Shown here: positions 1 to 10,693 of the stretch, piece by piece | How the letters are laid out: the number at the start of each line of letters is the position of its first letter | Position numbering within the stretch: the stretch's first letter is position 1 | Source of the DNA: Amycolatopsis sp. CA-128772 | Lineage (GTDB): Bacteria; Actinomycetota; Actinomycetes; Mycobacteriales; Pseudonocardiaceae | Assembly (NCBI RefSeq): GCF_002904295.1 | Contig: NZ_PPHG01000067.1 | Coordinates: 1 to 64,000 of the forward strand | DNA length: 64,000 bases | Reading direction: 5' to 3' | Notes under the pieces: model-generated | Databases searched by the model: none | What the model was told of the DNA's origin: nothing | What the model saw: the letters and a program-made list of their open reading frames with translations, nothing else | Translations under genes and position numbers: made by a program

Positions 1-351
1 CCGCGCGCGGCAGTAGCGGACCACCACGGGCTCGATCATCTGGAGCAGCGAGTGGATGGCGGCCGGATCGCCGTCGCCCGCGTCCTTCACCAGGGGGTCG
101 AGGTCCTCCTTGGTCAGATGGCCGGCGGATCGCGGCATCGATTCCGGAGTGCGGTAGTCGCGGGCGGGGGACACGGTCTTGAACTGTGGGGCCGGTTGCG
201 CCAGAGCCCGTTCGGCAACTGAGGCGGCAAGTGCCGGATCCGAGTGTCGTCGGATCGACCGGGCCCCGGCCGTGCCGAGCGAGGAGCGGCTGATCAGGTC
301 ATCGGAGTTGAGGACGGAGGTGACGGCAACCATGGGTGCTTTCTGGGTCAT
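1..351 (-). CDS. ECF sigma factor, N-terminal part (cut by window edge)
   Basis: The first 117 codons of a gene running off the left edge are visible. After about 85 poorly conserved residues comes a helix ending EPVVVRYCRAR, which resembles sigma region 2.1 of SigD/ShbA-type group IV sigma factors. The ATG at 351-349 overlaps the stop of the upstream gene as ATGA, so translation is probably coupled. A second in-frame ATG six codons later is an alternative start. Regions 2.4 and 4 lie outside the window, so the promoter class recognised cannot be judged. The assignment rests on this one motif and on the sigma-like neighbour. Confidence 0.7.
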   Translation of the reverse strand, partial: MTQKAPMVAVTSVLNSDDLISRSSLGTAGARSIRRHSDPALAASVAERALAQPAPQFKTVSPARDYRTPESMPRSAGHLTKEDLDPLVKDAGDGDPAAIHSLLQMIEPVVVRYCRAR

Positions 352-1145
352 GACGTAGTCCCTCCGTACCATGCGACACCCGAACGTCTCTGCTGACGAT
401 TGATCCTCGCGCGCACGGCTCCCGGAGTTATCGGATCTCCGGCTGCTGTGAGCAGTTCGGCGATCTCGACGTAGTTGTAGCCGAGCGCGCGGTAGAGCAC
501 CGCTTTTTTGATCTCGTCGTTGGGGAGGTCACCGAAAGCGGTCCAGGCGTCCATCCAGCTGAGAACCGCACCGTCGGTTGCCGGAACCGCCGGCTCTTCG
601 AAGTGTGTGTTGTCGACTGGGTACGGCGTGTACTTGCGTGCGGTGGCAGTCTTGCGGCATTGGTTGGGAAAACTGAGAAGACAGGCGTTGACGAAGTAGG
701 TGGTGAGGCTCGCCCCGCTGCGGGGATCCCACTTCCCTTTGAGCAGGCCGTCTCGTTGGAAGAGTGCGATGCCGTCGATGACTGTGTCGTGGGCGAGTGA
801 TCCCCGTTCGTCGTCATCGGGAGGAGGGACGAGAGGGTGGACGTGCCAGCAGAGCTTCCCGCTGAGGCTGTAGATCTCTCCGCTGCGAATCCACGCGGTG
901 ATGACAGCGACGCCGTACTCGGCGAGCTCACCGACCAGTCTGCTCCAGAGTATGCTGTCGAAGCCCTGCTTGAGAAGGGCGTCCCGGAGCTCGTGATCGT
1001 GCTGCATGTCCGTGTCGATCTCGGAGGTTTGGTGCGGAACGTCGGTTCTCCTGCGCCCGGTGAATCGCGTGGATGCTCGTGAGAGGACGCGCCGCGCCAG
1101 AGAGTTGGACGCGGGATCGCGGTCCTGCTGATCACCCTGTGCCAT
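348..1145 (-). CDS. Sigma-70-like HTH regulatory protein
   Basis: A 265-residue protein. The central part (about residues 118-165, containing GASLTTYFVNACLLSFPN) resembles sigma region 2 as seen in a family of streptomycete sigma-like proteins. The C-terminal 50 residues, with YNYVEIAELL and a recognition-helix-like stretch rich in Arg, resemble a region 4 HTH. The start at 1145 has an AAGGG-type ribosome site about 10 bases upstream. It overlaps the downstream sigma factor by 4 bases. Base composition is clearly less GC-rich than the rest of the window. It could be a divergent sigma factor or a regulator of the coupled sigma factor; I cannot decide from sequence. Confidence 0.65.
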   Translation of the reverse strand: MAQGDQQDRDPASNSLARRVLSRASTRFTGRRRTDVPHQTSEIDTDMQHDHELRDALLKQGFDSILWSRLVGELAEYGVAVITAWIRSGEIYSLSGKLCWHVHPLVPPPDDDERGSLAHDTVIDGIALFQRDGLLKGKWDPRSGASLTTYFVNACLLSFPNQCRKTATARKYTPYPVDNTHFEEPAVPATDGAVLSWMDAWTAFGDLPNDEIKKAVLYRALGYNYVEIAELLTAAGDPITPGAVRARINRQQRRSGVAWYGGTTS

Positions 1146-1496
1146 ACGCTTTGGCCCTTCGTGGGGAGATGTGCTCGCTGCGTCGGCTGAGGCGAGCTGG
1201 TCGTACCCACTCTTATGTCGTGCCGTCGCGGCAAGCGTACGACTGCGCGCAACATTCCTGCCCTGCCATCAACTGGCCAGAAAGAGGACACCCCGGTTCT
1301 TCAACGACTACCGAGGGCGGAATGCAATAGCGACATGAATTTTCACTCGATAAGGTGAAGATCCAAAGGGAAAGCTGACTTACAGCCCTGGCCGGAGGTA
1401 ATGGGACGCTCCCAGAATGTCCTTCGGCTGAAATGAACTAGACCATGCCGGAGGGGGGCGCCTGGCCGCAGCAGGCGCCCCGACGTCCTCGGTGAT
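1146..1496. other. Intergenic region, no gene seen
   Basis: This 351-base gap lies upstream of the sigma-like gene and downstream of galE. It must hold the promoter of the sigma-like gene, but I see no convincing -10/-35 pair. The stretch around 1330-1375 is unusually AT-rich for this genome. The only clear element is the galE terminator hairpin at 1455-1481. Short open frames here are shadows. Confidence 0.5.
1455..1481 (-). terminator. Terminator of the ideR-galK-galE operon
   Basis: A perfect 10-bp stem, GGGGCGCCTG paired with CAGGCGCCCC, with a 7-base loop begins 16 bases beyond the galE stop. There is no clear U-tract, which is common for actinobacterial terminators. Confidence 0.75.
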
Positions 1497-2477
1497 TCAG
1501 CCTCGCCGGGCCTGGGTGAACTCCCAGGCGTCCCGCACGATGCCCGCCAGGTCGGTCCGCTCCGGCTTCCAGCCGAGCTCCTCCCGGGCCCGGTCGCTGG
1601 CCGCCACGAGTACCGAAGGGTCGCCCGCGCGGCGGGGGGCCACCGCGGCCGGGACCGGGTGGCCGGTGACCTCGCGGCACGCCTCGATCACCTCGAGAAC
1701 GGAGAATCCCGTGCCATTGCCCAGGTTGTAGATGCGGTGCTCACCCGCCGTGGCGTGCTTCAGCGCCAGGAGGTGGGCGTCCGCGAGGTCCACGACGTGG
1801 ATGTAGTCGCGGACCGCCGTGTGGTCCGGCGTCGGGTAGTCGTCGCCGAAGATCTGGATGCGCTCGCGGTCGCCCGTGGCGACCTGGAGAACGAGGGGGA
1901 TGAGATGGGTTTCCGTGGTGTGGCGCTCGCCGAAGGTGCCGTACGCGCCCGCGACGTTGAAGTAGCGCAGGCTCACCGCGGCCAGGCCGTGCGCGACGGC
2001 GAAGCTGGTGATCGCCGCGTCGATGGCGAGCTTGGTGGCGCCGTAGGTGTTGGTCGGCCGCGTCGGCGCCGACTCCGGGATCGGCGACTGCTCCGGCTCG
2101 CCGTAGGTCGCCGCGGTCGAGGAGAACACCAGCCGGGGCGTGCCGTGCTCGCGCATGGCCTCGAGCAGCCGCAGCGACGTGACGACGTTGCCTTCCCAGT
2201 ACTTCGCCGGGTCCGTCATCGACTCGCCGACCAGCGACTTGGCCGCGAAGTGCAGCACGCCGTCGAAGCCCTCGGCCAGCAGGCTGCCCGCCACCTCGTT
2301 GGCGTCGCCTTCGACGAACCGCGCGTCCGGGTGAACGGCGTCGGCGTGCCCGGTGGACAGGTCGTCGACGACGGTGACCTGGTGCCCGGCCTCGACCAGC
2401 CGGGCGGCGCAGACGCTGCCGACGTACCCCGCTCCGCCCGTCACGACCAGCTTCAGGGCGTTGCTCTGCTCCGACAC
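1497..2477 (-). CDS. galE: UDP-glucose 4-epimerase GalE
   Basis: This is a 326-residue extended short-chain dehydrogenase that interconverts UDP-galactose and UDP-glucose in the Leloir pathway. The NAD-binding motif TGGAGYVGS is at residues 13-21. The catalytic YxxxK is Tyr145/Lys149 (NTYGATK), with the active-site Ser/Thr in FSSTAATYG around 118-126. I chose the GTG at 2477 because AGAAAGG lies 7 bases upstream; an ATG 13 codons earlier has no such site. The gene is third in ideR-galK-galE, 111 bases after galK. dtxR-galE linkage is also known in corynebacteria. Its products feed cell-wall galactan and exopolysaccharide precursors. Confidence 0.93.
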   Translation of the reverse strand: MSEQSNALKLVVTGGAGYVGSVCAARLVEAGHQVTVVDDLSTGHADAVHPDARFVEGDANEVAGSLLAEGFDGVLHFAAKSLVGESMTDPAKYWEGNVVTSLRLLEAMREHGTPRLVFSSTAATYGEPEQSPIPESAPTRPTNTYGATKLAIDAAITSFAVAHGLAAVSLRYFNVAGAYGTFGERHTTETHLIPLVLQVATGDRERIQIFGDDYPTPDHTAVRDYIHVVDLADAHLLALKHATAGEHRIYNLGNGTGFSVLEVIEACREVTGHPVPAAVAPRRAGDPSVLVAASDRAREELGWKPERTDLAGIVRDAWEFTQARRG

Positions 2478-2552
2478 GTCCAGGCCTTTCTGCCGAGGGT
2501 GGTGGCGGTCCGCCACGGTGCGACCAGTGTCCCGCCCCGGCGACGCGCGGTT

Positions 2553-2586
2553 CCGCGCGGGGGTTGCCCCGGGCGGACCCGCGCGG
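2553..2586 (-). terminator. Intercistronic hairpin between galK and galE
   Basis: CCGCGCGGG at 2553-2561 pairs with CCCGCGCGG at 2578-2586, a 9-bp stem with a 16-base loop just beyond the galK stop. It may attenuate read-through into galE or protect the galK transcript end. It has no U-tract. Confidence 0.4.
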
Positions 2587-2588
2587 CC

Positions 2589-3773
2589 TCAGACCTCGTC
2601 GCGGCCGGCGCCGCGGGAGGGCACCGCAGTGAACATCCGCGGCCGCCGGTAGCCGGCCTTCTCGTACGCCGCGTCGACGGCCGCCTTGACCCCGTCCAGG
2701 TCCGCGTCGCGGACCAGGGCGATCGCCGAACCGCCGAAGCCGCCGCCGGTCATCCGCGAGCCGAGCGCGCCGGCCGCCCGCGCCGAGCCGACCGCGAGGT
2801 CCAGCTCGGCCGTGGAGATCCGGTAGTCGTCGCGCATGCTGACGTGCGAGGCGTCCAGGTACGGGCCGATCTCGGCCAGCCGCCCGGCGCGCAGCAGCTC
2901 GACCGTCTCGAGCACCCGCTGGTTTTCGGTCACCACGTGCCGCACGAGCGGCGCCAGCTCGGTCGGCAGCCGGCCGAGGGCGTCGTCGAGGCCCTCGACG
3001 GTGATGTCGCGCAGCGCCTTGACCCCGAGCAGCTCGGCCGCCCGTTCGGTGCCGCGGCGGCGTTCGCCGTACCCGCCTTCGGCGTGCGAATGCTTCGTGC
3101 GGGTGTCCATGATCAGCACCTGCAGCCCGGCGTCGGCCAGGCCGAACGGCACCTGCTCCTGCTCGCCCGAGCGCACGTCCAGGAACAGGACGTGGGACTC
3201 GGTGCAGCAGAGGGACGCCGTCTGGTCGAGCAGGCCGGTCGGGGCGCCGACGAAGTCGTTCTCCGACCGCTGCACCCAGCGCGCCACCTGGGGCCGCGTC
3301 GGGACGCGGTCGCCGGGGCCGTCCAGCTCCAGGCCGGACAGCCCGAGCAGGGCCAGCGACACCGCGCATTCGAGCGCGTGGGAGGAGGACAGGCCCGCCC
3401 CCGACGGCACGTCCCCGGCGACGACCAGGTCGGCGCCGGCCGTGAAGCCCTGGTCGCGCAGCACCCAGGCGACCCCGGCCGGGTACGCGGCCCACCCGTC
3501 GACGCTTCCCGGCGCCAGGTCGGCGATCTTGAGCTCGCCGGTGCGCTGGATCTGGCCGTCGTCGCCGAGGGTGGCCACGGTCAGGACGCCGTCCTCGCGG
3601 GGCGACGCCGCCGCGGCCAGCCGGTGCGGCAGGGCGAACGGCAGCACGAAGCCGTCGTTGTAGTCGGTGTGCTCGCCGATCAGGTTGACCCGGCCGGGCG
3701 CCGACCAGACGCCGGCCGGCGCGGTGCCGTAAACCTTGCGAAACGCCGCCACGGCCTCCGAGGCCGGGCTCAT
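2589..3773 (-). CDS. galK: Galactokinase GalK
   Basis: A 394-residue GHMP kinase that phosphorylates galactose to galactose 1-phosphate. The galactokinase signature GRVNLIGEHTDYND is at residues 27-40. The ATP-binding GHMP motif PSGAGLSSS is at about 123-131, and the C-terminal motif MTGGGFGGS is present. The ATG at 3773 overlaps the ideR stop as ATGA, which fixes the start and implies coupled translation. No galT lies beside it, so the uridylyltransferase of the pathway must be elsewhere or absent. Confidence 0.94.
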   Translation of the reverse strand: MSPASEAVAAFRKVYGTAPAGVWSAPGRVNLIGEHTDYNDGFVLPFALPHRLAAAASPREDGVLTVATLGDDGQIQRTGELKIADLAPGSVDGWAAYPAGVAWVLRDQGFTAGADLVVAGDVPSGAGLSSSHALECAVSLALLGLSGLELDGPGDRVPTRPQVARWVQRSENDFVGAPTGLLDQTASLCCTESHVLFLDVRSGEQEQVPFGLADAGLQVLIMDTRTKHSHAEGGYGERRRGTERAAELLGVKALRDITVEGLDDALGRLPTELAPLVRHVVTENQRVLETVELLRAGRLAEIGPYLDASHVSMRDDYRISTAELDLAVGSARAAGALGSRMTGGGFGGSAIALVRDADLDGVKAAVDAAYEKAGYRRPRMFTAVPSRGAGRDEV

Positions 3774-4459
3774 CGGGCCTGCGCCAGGACGGCGTGCAGC
3801 GCGGAGCTGGCGACCTGGGCGGTGGTGTCCCCGCCGGTGACCTCGATGGTGCCGCCGTTGGCCTTGCCGATGGTCACCGTGCCGCCCGGCACGATGCCGA
3901 CGGACTTGAGCTCGGTCATCAGCGACTCGTCCAGCTGGACGTGCTCGGCGATGCGCCGGATCTCGACCCGGCCGCCACCGGTGCGGGCGAACTCGTCGAG
4001 CCGGACGAGGTCGGCCTCCGCGGGAGGCGCGGGGTCGCCGTCGCCCAGCTTGTCCAGGCCCGGGATCGGGTTGCCGTAGGGGGAGGTGGTCGGGTGGTCG
4101 AGCAGTTTGACCAGCTTGCGCTCGACGGCCTCGCTCATCACGTGCTCCCACCGGCACGCCTCGTTGTGCACGTGCTCCCACTCGAGCCCGATCACGTCGA
4201 CGAGGAGGCGCTCGGCGAGGCGGTGCTTGCGCATCACCGCGATGGCGAGTTCGCGGCCGTGGTCGGTCAGCTGGAGGTGCCGGTCGTCGGCGACCACGAC
4301 CAGCCCGTCACGCTCCATGCGGGCGACGGTCTGGCTCACGGTCGGGCCGCTCTGCTGCAGGCGCTCGGCGATGCGGGCGCGCAGCGGGACGACACCCTCT
4401 TCTTCGAGCTCGTAGATGGTACGCAAGTACATCTCGGTGGTGTCGATGAGATCGTTCAC
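3770..4459 (-). CDS. ideR: Iron-dependent repressor IdeR/DtxR
   Basis: A 229-residue DtxR-family metalloregulator that with Fe(II) represses siderophore genes and controls iron storage. The winged helix is at about residues 1-70. Every known IdeR metal ligand can be found at its usual number: Met10, Cys102, Glu105 and His106 for one site, and His79, Glu83, His98, Glu172 and Gln175 for the other. An SH3-like domain forms the C-terminus. I chose the GTG at 4459, with AGGGGA five bases upstream, because it gives the family N-terminus MNDLIDTTEM; an ATG nine codons earlier lacks a site. The gene is co-translated with galK through an ATGA overlap. Confidence 0.95.
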   Translation of the reverse strand: MNDLIDTTEMYLRTIYELEEEGVVPLRARIAERLQQSGPTVSQTVARMERDGLVVVADDRHLQLTDHGRELAIAVMRKHRLAERLLVDVIGLEWEHVHNEACRWEHVMSEAVERKLVKLLDHPTTSPYGNPIPGLDKLGDGDPAPPAEADLVRLDEFARTGGGRVEIRRIAEHVQLDESLMTELKSVGIVPGGTVTIGKANGGTIEVTGGDTTAQVASSALHAVLAQAR

Positions 4460-4599
4460 GCTGTCCCCTTCGTCCGCGTTGCTCATCGTAGTCGTTGACC
4501 TCGGCAGCGGCGGCGGGCCTCACGGGTAACAACTCGCCGGTGGGGGATATGTCCGCACCCCGGCGCGGCCGGGTGACCGGCCGCTGGAAGATGGGAGGC

Positions 4600-5445
4600 A
4601 TGCGTCCGCTGATCAGCACCACCGACCTCGCCGCCGCGCTGGCCGGCCCGGCCGGGGACCGTCCCGTGGTCCTCGACGTCCGCTGGCGCCTGGCCGGCCC
4701 GCCCGGCGCCGACTCCTATCGGGAGGGTCACGTACCCGGCGCGGTGTTCACCGACCTCGACCGCGTCCTTGCCGCCGAGCCGGGCGAGGGCGGCCGCCAC
4801 CCCCTGCCCGACCCGGCGGACCTGCAGCGCGACCTGCGCGCGGCCGGTGTCCGGGCGGGCACGCCGGTGGTGGCCTACGACGACAAGGACGGTTCGGTGG
4901 CGGCCCGCGCCTGGTGGCTGCTGCGCTGGGCGGGGCACCAGGAGGTGGCGGTCCTCGACGGCGGTTACGCGGCGTGGACGGCCGAGGGCCGACCGGTGAG
5001 CACGGAGCAGCCGAGCCCGGAGCCGGGCGACCTCACGGTCCACCCGGGCGCGATGCCGGTCCTCGACGCGGACGAGGCCGCCGCCCTGGCCCGCGACGGC
5101 CTCCTGCTCGACGCCCGCGCAGCCCAGCGCTACACGGGCGAGACGGAACCGGTGGACCCCCGCCCGGGCCACATCCCGGGCGCGGTCAACGCCCCGTTCG
5201 CCGGCCACAACCGCGAGGACGGCCACTGGCGCACGCCGGAGCAGTTGGCGGCTCGCTTCGAGGAGCTGGGGCTGCGGCCGGGGGAGCCGGTGGGCGCGTA
5301 CTGCGGGTCCGGGGTGACGGCCGGCTCGGTGGTCCTGGCGTTGGAGCTGGCGGGCCACCCGGGCGCGGGCCTGTACGCGGGCTCGTGGTCCCACTGGTCC
5401 CGGGACCCCGGGCGCCCCGCGGCCACGGGCACCCTCCCCGGCTGA
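4600..5445 (+). CDS. sseA: Thiosulfate/3-mercaptopyruvate sulfurtransferase
   Basis: A 281-residue tandem rhodanese that transfers sulfane sulfur from thiosulfate or mercaptopyruvate to an acceptor such as cyanide or thioredoxin. The N-terminal domain (about 1-135) has lost the catalytic Cys, as is normal. The C-terminal domain carries Cys235 in CGSGVT, the loop typical of mercaptopyruvate sulfurtransferases. The ATG at 4600 has GGAAG 9 bases upstream. It is divergent from ideR with about 140 bases between them. Substrate preference cannot be settled from sequence. Confidence 0.88.
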   Translation: MRPLISTTDLAAALAGPAGDRPVVLDVRWRLAGPPGADSYREGHVPGAVFTDLDRVLAAEPGEGGRHPLPDPADLQRDLRAAGVRAGTPVVAYDDKDGSVAARAWWLLRWAGHQEVAVLDGGYAAWTAEGRPVSTEQPSPEPGDLTVHPGAMPVLDADEAAALARDGLLLDARAAQRYTGETEPVDPRPGHIPGAVNAPFAGHNREDGHWRTPEQLAARFEELGLRPGEPVGAYCGSGVTAGSVVLALELAGHPGAGLYAGSWSHWSRDPGRPAATGTLPG

Positions 5446-5450
5446 GGGAC

Positions 5451-5482
5451 GGCGGCCCGGCCCGGGCTGAGTCGGGGCCGCC
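5451..5482 (+). terminator. Hairpin after the sulfurtransferase gene
   Basis: GGCGGCCC pairs with GGGCCGCC (8 bp) six bases after the stop. There is no U-tract. The remaining 130 bases before acuC are GC-rich without a recognisable element. Confidence 0.45.
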
Positions 5483-5615
5483 CGAGGCGAGCGGCCCGGC
5501 CGAGCCGCGCCCGCGCAGCCGAGACTGCCGCCGACAGCCGCCGTCCCCTGCTCACCAGGGTGCCGTGCGCCTCCCACTCCACGGATTGCCCCCGATCGCA
5601 CTACAGTCGGGTGGT

Positions 5616-6785
5616 ATGTCGCCGGCCGTCGTTTGGGACCGTGCTCTGCTGGGTTATGACCTCGGCGGGGATCACCCCTTCAATCCCGTCCGGCTGGAGC
5701 TCACCGTCCGGCTGGCCGCCGAGCTCGGCGTGCTCCAGGACGTGGAACTGCTCGTTCCCACCGCCGCCGGGGATGACGAACTGCTGCGGGTGCACGCGCC
5801 CGAATACCTCGCCGCCGTGCGGGAGGCGCCGCTTGTCGGGTGGGATGTCGGGCACGGGCTCGGGACCTCCGACAACCCCGTCTTCCCCGACATGCACGAC
5901 GCCTCCGCCCTCGTCGTCGGGTCCACGCTGCTCGCCGCGCGGAAGGTCGCCGAGGGCGAAGCGAACCGGGCCGTCAACATCGCCGGCGGGCTGCACCACG
6001 CCATGCGGGACCAGGCGGCCGGCTTCTGCGTCTACAACGACTGCGCCGTCGCCATCTCGTGGCTGCTCGACCACGGCTTCGAGCGCATCGCCTACATCGA
6101 CACCGACGTCCACCACGGCGACGGCGTCCAGGCCGCCTTCTACGACGACCCGCGCGTCCTCACCATCTCCCTGCACCAGCACCCCTTCACGCTCTGGCCC
6201 GGCACCGGCTACTCCGCCGAGACCGGCCGCGGGAAGGCCGACGGCACCTCCGTCAACGTCCCGCTGCCGCCGCGCACCAGAGACCCCGGCTGGCTGCGCG
6301 CGTTCAACGCCGTCGTCCCGTCGCTGCTCGCCGACTTCGAACCGCAGCTCCTGTTCACCCAGTGCGGGGTCGACTCCCACGAGGAAGACCCCCTGGCCGA
6401 CCTCTCGCTGTCCGTCGACGGCCACCGCACCATCTACGCCACCCTGCGGGACCTCGCCGAGACCTACGCCGGCGGCAAGTGGATCGCCGTCGGCGGCGGG
6501 GGCTACCAGCTGATCCGCGTCGTCCCCCGGTCCTGGACGCACCTGATCGCCACCGTCCTCGACCGGGACGTCGACCCGGCGACGCCGCTGCCGCCCGGCT
6601 GGCGGGAGACCGTCATCAAGGCCGCCCCGCACGCCGAGCTGCCGCAGACCATGTCCGACGACCGCGACACGGAGTTCAAGCCGTGGGGCGACGGCGAGGA
6701 CGACCCGGTCGACATCGCCGTCCGGGACACCCGCCGCGCCGTCTTCCCGCTGCACGGCCTCGACCCGGACGACCCCAGGGACTGA
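5616..6785 (+). CDS. acuC: AcuC-type protein deacetylase
   Basis: A 389-residue zinc-dependent histone-deacetylase-fold enzyme. AcuC removes acetyl groups from lysine, classically to reactivate acetyl-CoA synthetase. The paired histidines are in GGLHHA (124-129). The zinc site is in YIDTDVHHGDG (Asp164, His166), with the third ligand in the TQCGVDSHEEDP region. A glycine-rich GGGGY loop follows. The start gives the family N-terminus, although the ribosome site is weak. The stop lies 2 bases before the acetyltransferase gene, so the two form an operon. Confidence 0.9.
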   Translation: MSPAVVWDRALLGYDLGGDHPFNPVRLELTVRLAAELGVLQDVELLVPTAAGDDELLRVHAPEYLAAVREAPLVGWDVGHGLGTSDNPVFPDMHDASALVVGSTLLAARKVAEGEANRAVNIAGGLHHAMRDQAAGFCVYNDCAVAISWLLDHGFERIAYIDTDVHHGDGVQAAFYDDPRVLTISLHQHPFTLWPGTGYSAETGRGKADGTSVNVPLPPRTRDPGWLRAFNAVVPSLLADFEPQLLFTQCGVDSHEEDPLADLSLSVDGHRTIYATLRDLAETYAGGKWIAVGGGGYQLIRVVPRSWTHLIATVLDRDVDPATPLPPGWRETVIKAAPHAELPQTMSDDRDTEFKPWGDGEDDPVDIAVRDTRRAVFPLHGLDPDDPRD

Positions 6786-6787
6786 CC

Positions 6788-9466
<2,679 letters not shown>

Positions 9467-9559
9467 GCACCTTGTTCCGGTCAGGACGGCGCCACGGAAC
9501 GCACCCCGCCCGCACGAGCCGAACCTCGCGCCGGCCGACGGCAGAATGAGGATCCGAGC

Positions 9560-10693
9560 ATGTCCGAGCTGTCCGAGCTGCTGACCCGACACACCGGCGA
9601 CCTCCCGGGCGCGGTGGCGCTCGTGGCCCGCGGCGGCCACGTCGAAGCCGCGGCGGCCGGCTCGGCCGGCGCCGGGGGCACCGTGCCGATGGCCCGGGAC
9701 TCGCTCTTCCGCATCGCGTCGCTGACCAAGCCGATCACGGCCGCCGCGGTCCTGCTCCTCGTCGACGACGGCGAGCTGACCCTGGACGCGCCGGTGGCGC
9801 GGTGGCTGCCGGAGCTGGCGTCGCCGGTGGTCGTCCGGACGCCGGCGGGCCCGATCGACGACGTCGTGCCGGCCGTCCGCCCGATCACCGTGGCCGACCT
9901 GCTCACCTTCCGCTGCGGCTACGGCCTCGCCGCCGACATGACGCTGCCCGCGGTCGACCTGCTGCTGCAGGTCCTCGGCCACCCGGCCGCGTCCCCGCGC
10001 GCGCTGTCGCCGGACGCGTGGCTGGCGGCGCTGGCGCAGGTGCCGCTGCTGCACCAGCCGGGCGCGGCGTGGCTCTACGACACCGGTTCCGACATCCAGG
10101 GCGTGCTGGTCGCGCGGGTCTCCGGCCGGCCGCTGCCGGAGTTCCTGGCGGAGCGGCTGTTCGAGCCGCTGGGGATGGCCGACACCGGGTTCACCGTGCC
10201 GACCGCGGCGCTGGGCCGCTTCACCAGCGCGTACCGCCGCGGCGAGGAGGGCCTGCGGCTGATCGACTCGCCGGAGGGCCGGTGGAGCGCCCCGCCGCCG
10301 TTCCCGTCGGGGTCCGCCGGGCTCGTCTCGACGGCCGACGACCTGCTGGCGTTCGCGACCTTCCTGCGTGACGAGGGCACGGCGGGCGGCCACCGGCTGC
10401 TGAGCCGCGAGTCGGTGCACCGGATGACGACCGACCACCTGACGCCGGCCCAGCGCCAGGCCGCCCGCCTGTTCCTGCACGGCCAGGGCTGGGGCTTCGG
10501 CGGCTCGGTGGACGTCGACCCGACGGAACCCTGGGAGGTCCCGGGCCGCTACGGCTGGGTCGGCGGCGCGGGCACGGCCCTGCACCTGGTCCCGTCGACG
10601 GGCACGATTTCGGTGCTGCTGACCCAGGTCGAGCTGACCAGCCCCGCCCCGACGCCGCTGATGACGGAGTTCTGGACCTACGCGGCGAGCTAG
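9560..10693 (+). CDS. Beta-lactamase-family serine hydrolase
   Basis: A 377-residue class C beta-lactamase/esterase fold protein. The nucleophile motif SxxK is SLTK in RIASLTKPITAA (about residues 55-66). The Tyr motif region reads WLYDTGSDIQG, and a late GGAGTA stretch fits the third motif. No signal peptide is seen, so it is probably cytoplasmic, unlike true beta-lactamases. Related actinobacterial proteins are esterases or D-aminopeptidase-like enzymes; the substrate is unknown. Its TAG stop shares the tetranucleotide CTAG with the stop of the convergent fadE27. Confidence 0.85.
   Translation: MSELSELLTRHTGDLPGAVALVARGGHVEAAAAGSAGAGGTVPMARDSLFRIASLTKPITAAAVLLLVDDGELTLDAPVARWLPELASPVVVRTPAGPIDDVVPAVRPITVADLLTFRCGYGLAADMTLPAVDLLLQVLGHPAASPRALSPDAWLAALAQVPLLHQPGAAWLYDTGSDIQGVLVARVSGRPLPEFLAERLFEPLGMADTGFTVPTAALGRFTSAYRRGEEGLRLIDSPEGRWSAPPPFPSGSAGLVSTADDLLAFATFLRDEGTAGGHRLLSRESVHRMTTDHLTPAQRQAARLFLHGQGWGFGGSVDVDPTEPWEVPGRYGWVGGAGTALHLVPSTGTISVLLTQVELTSPAPTPLMTEFWTYAAS

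Noticed and set aside
1659..4079. An 806-codon open frame on the plus strand
   Set aside because: It lies antisense to galE, galK and ideR and has no recognisable domain.
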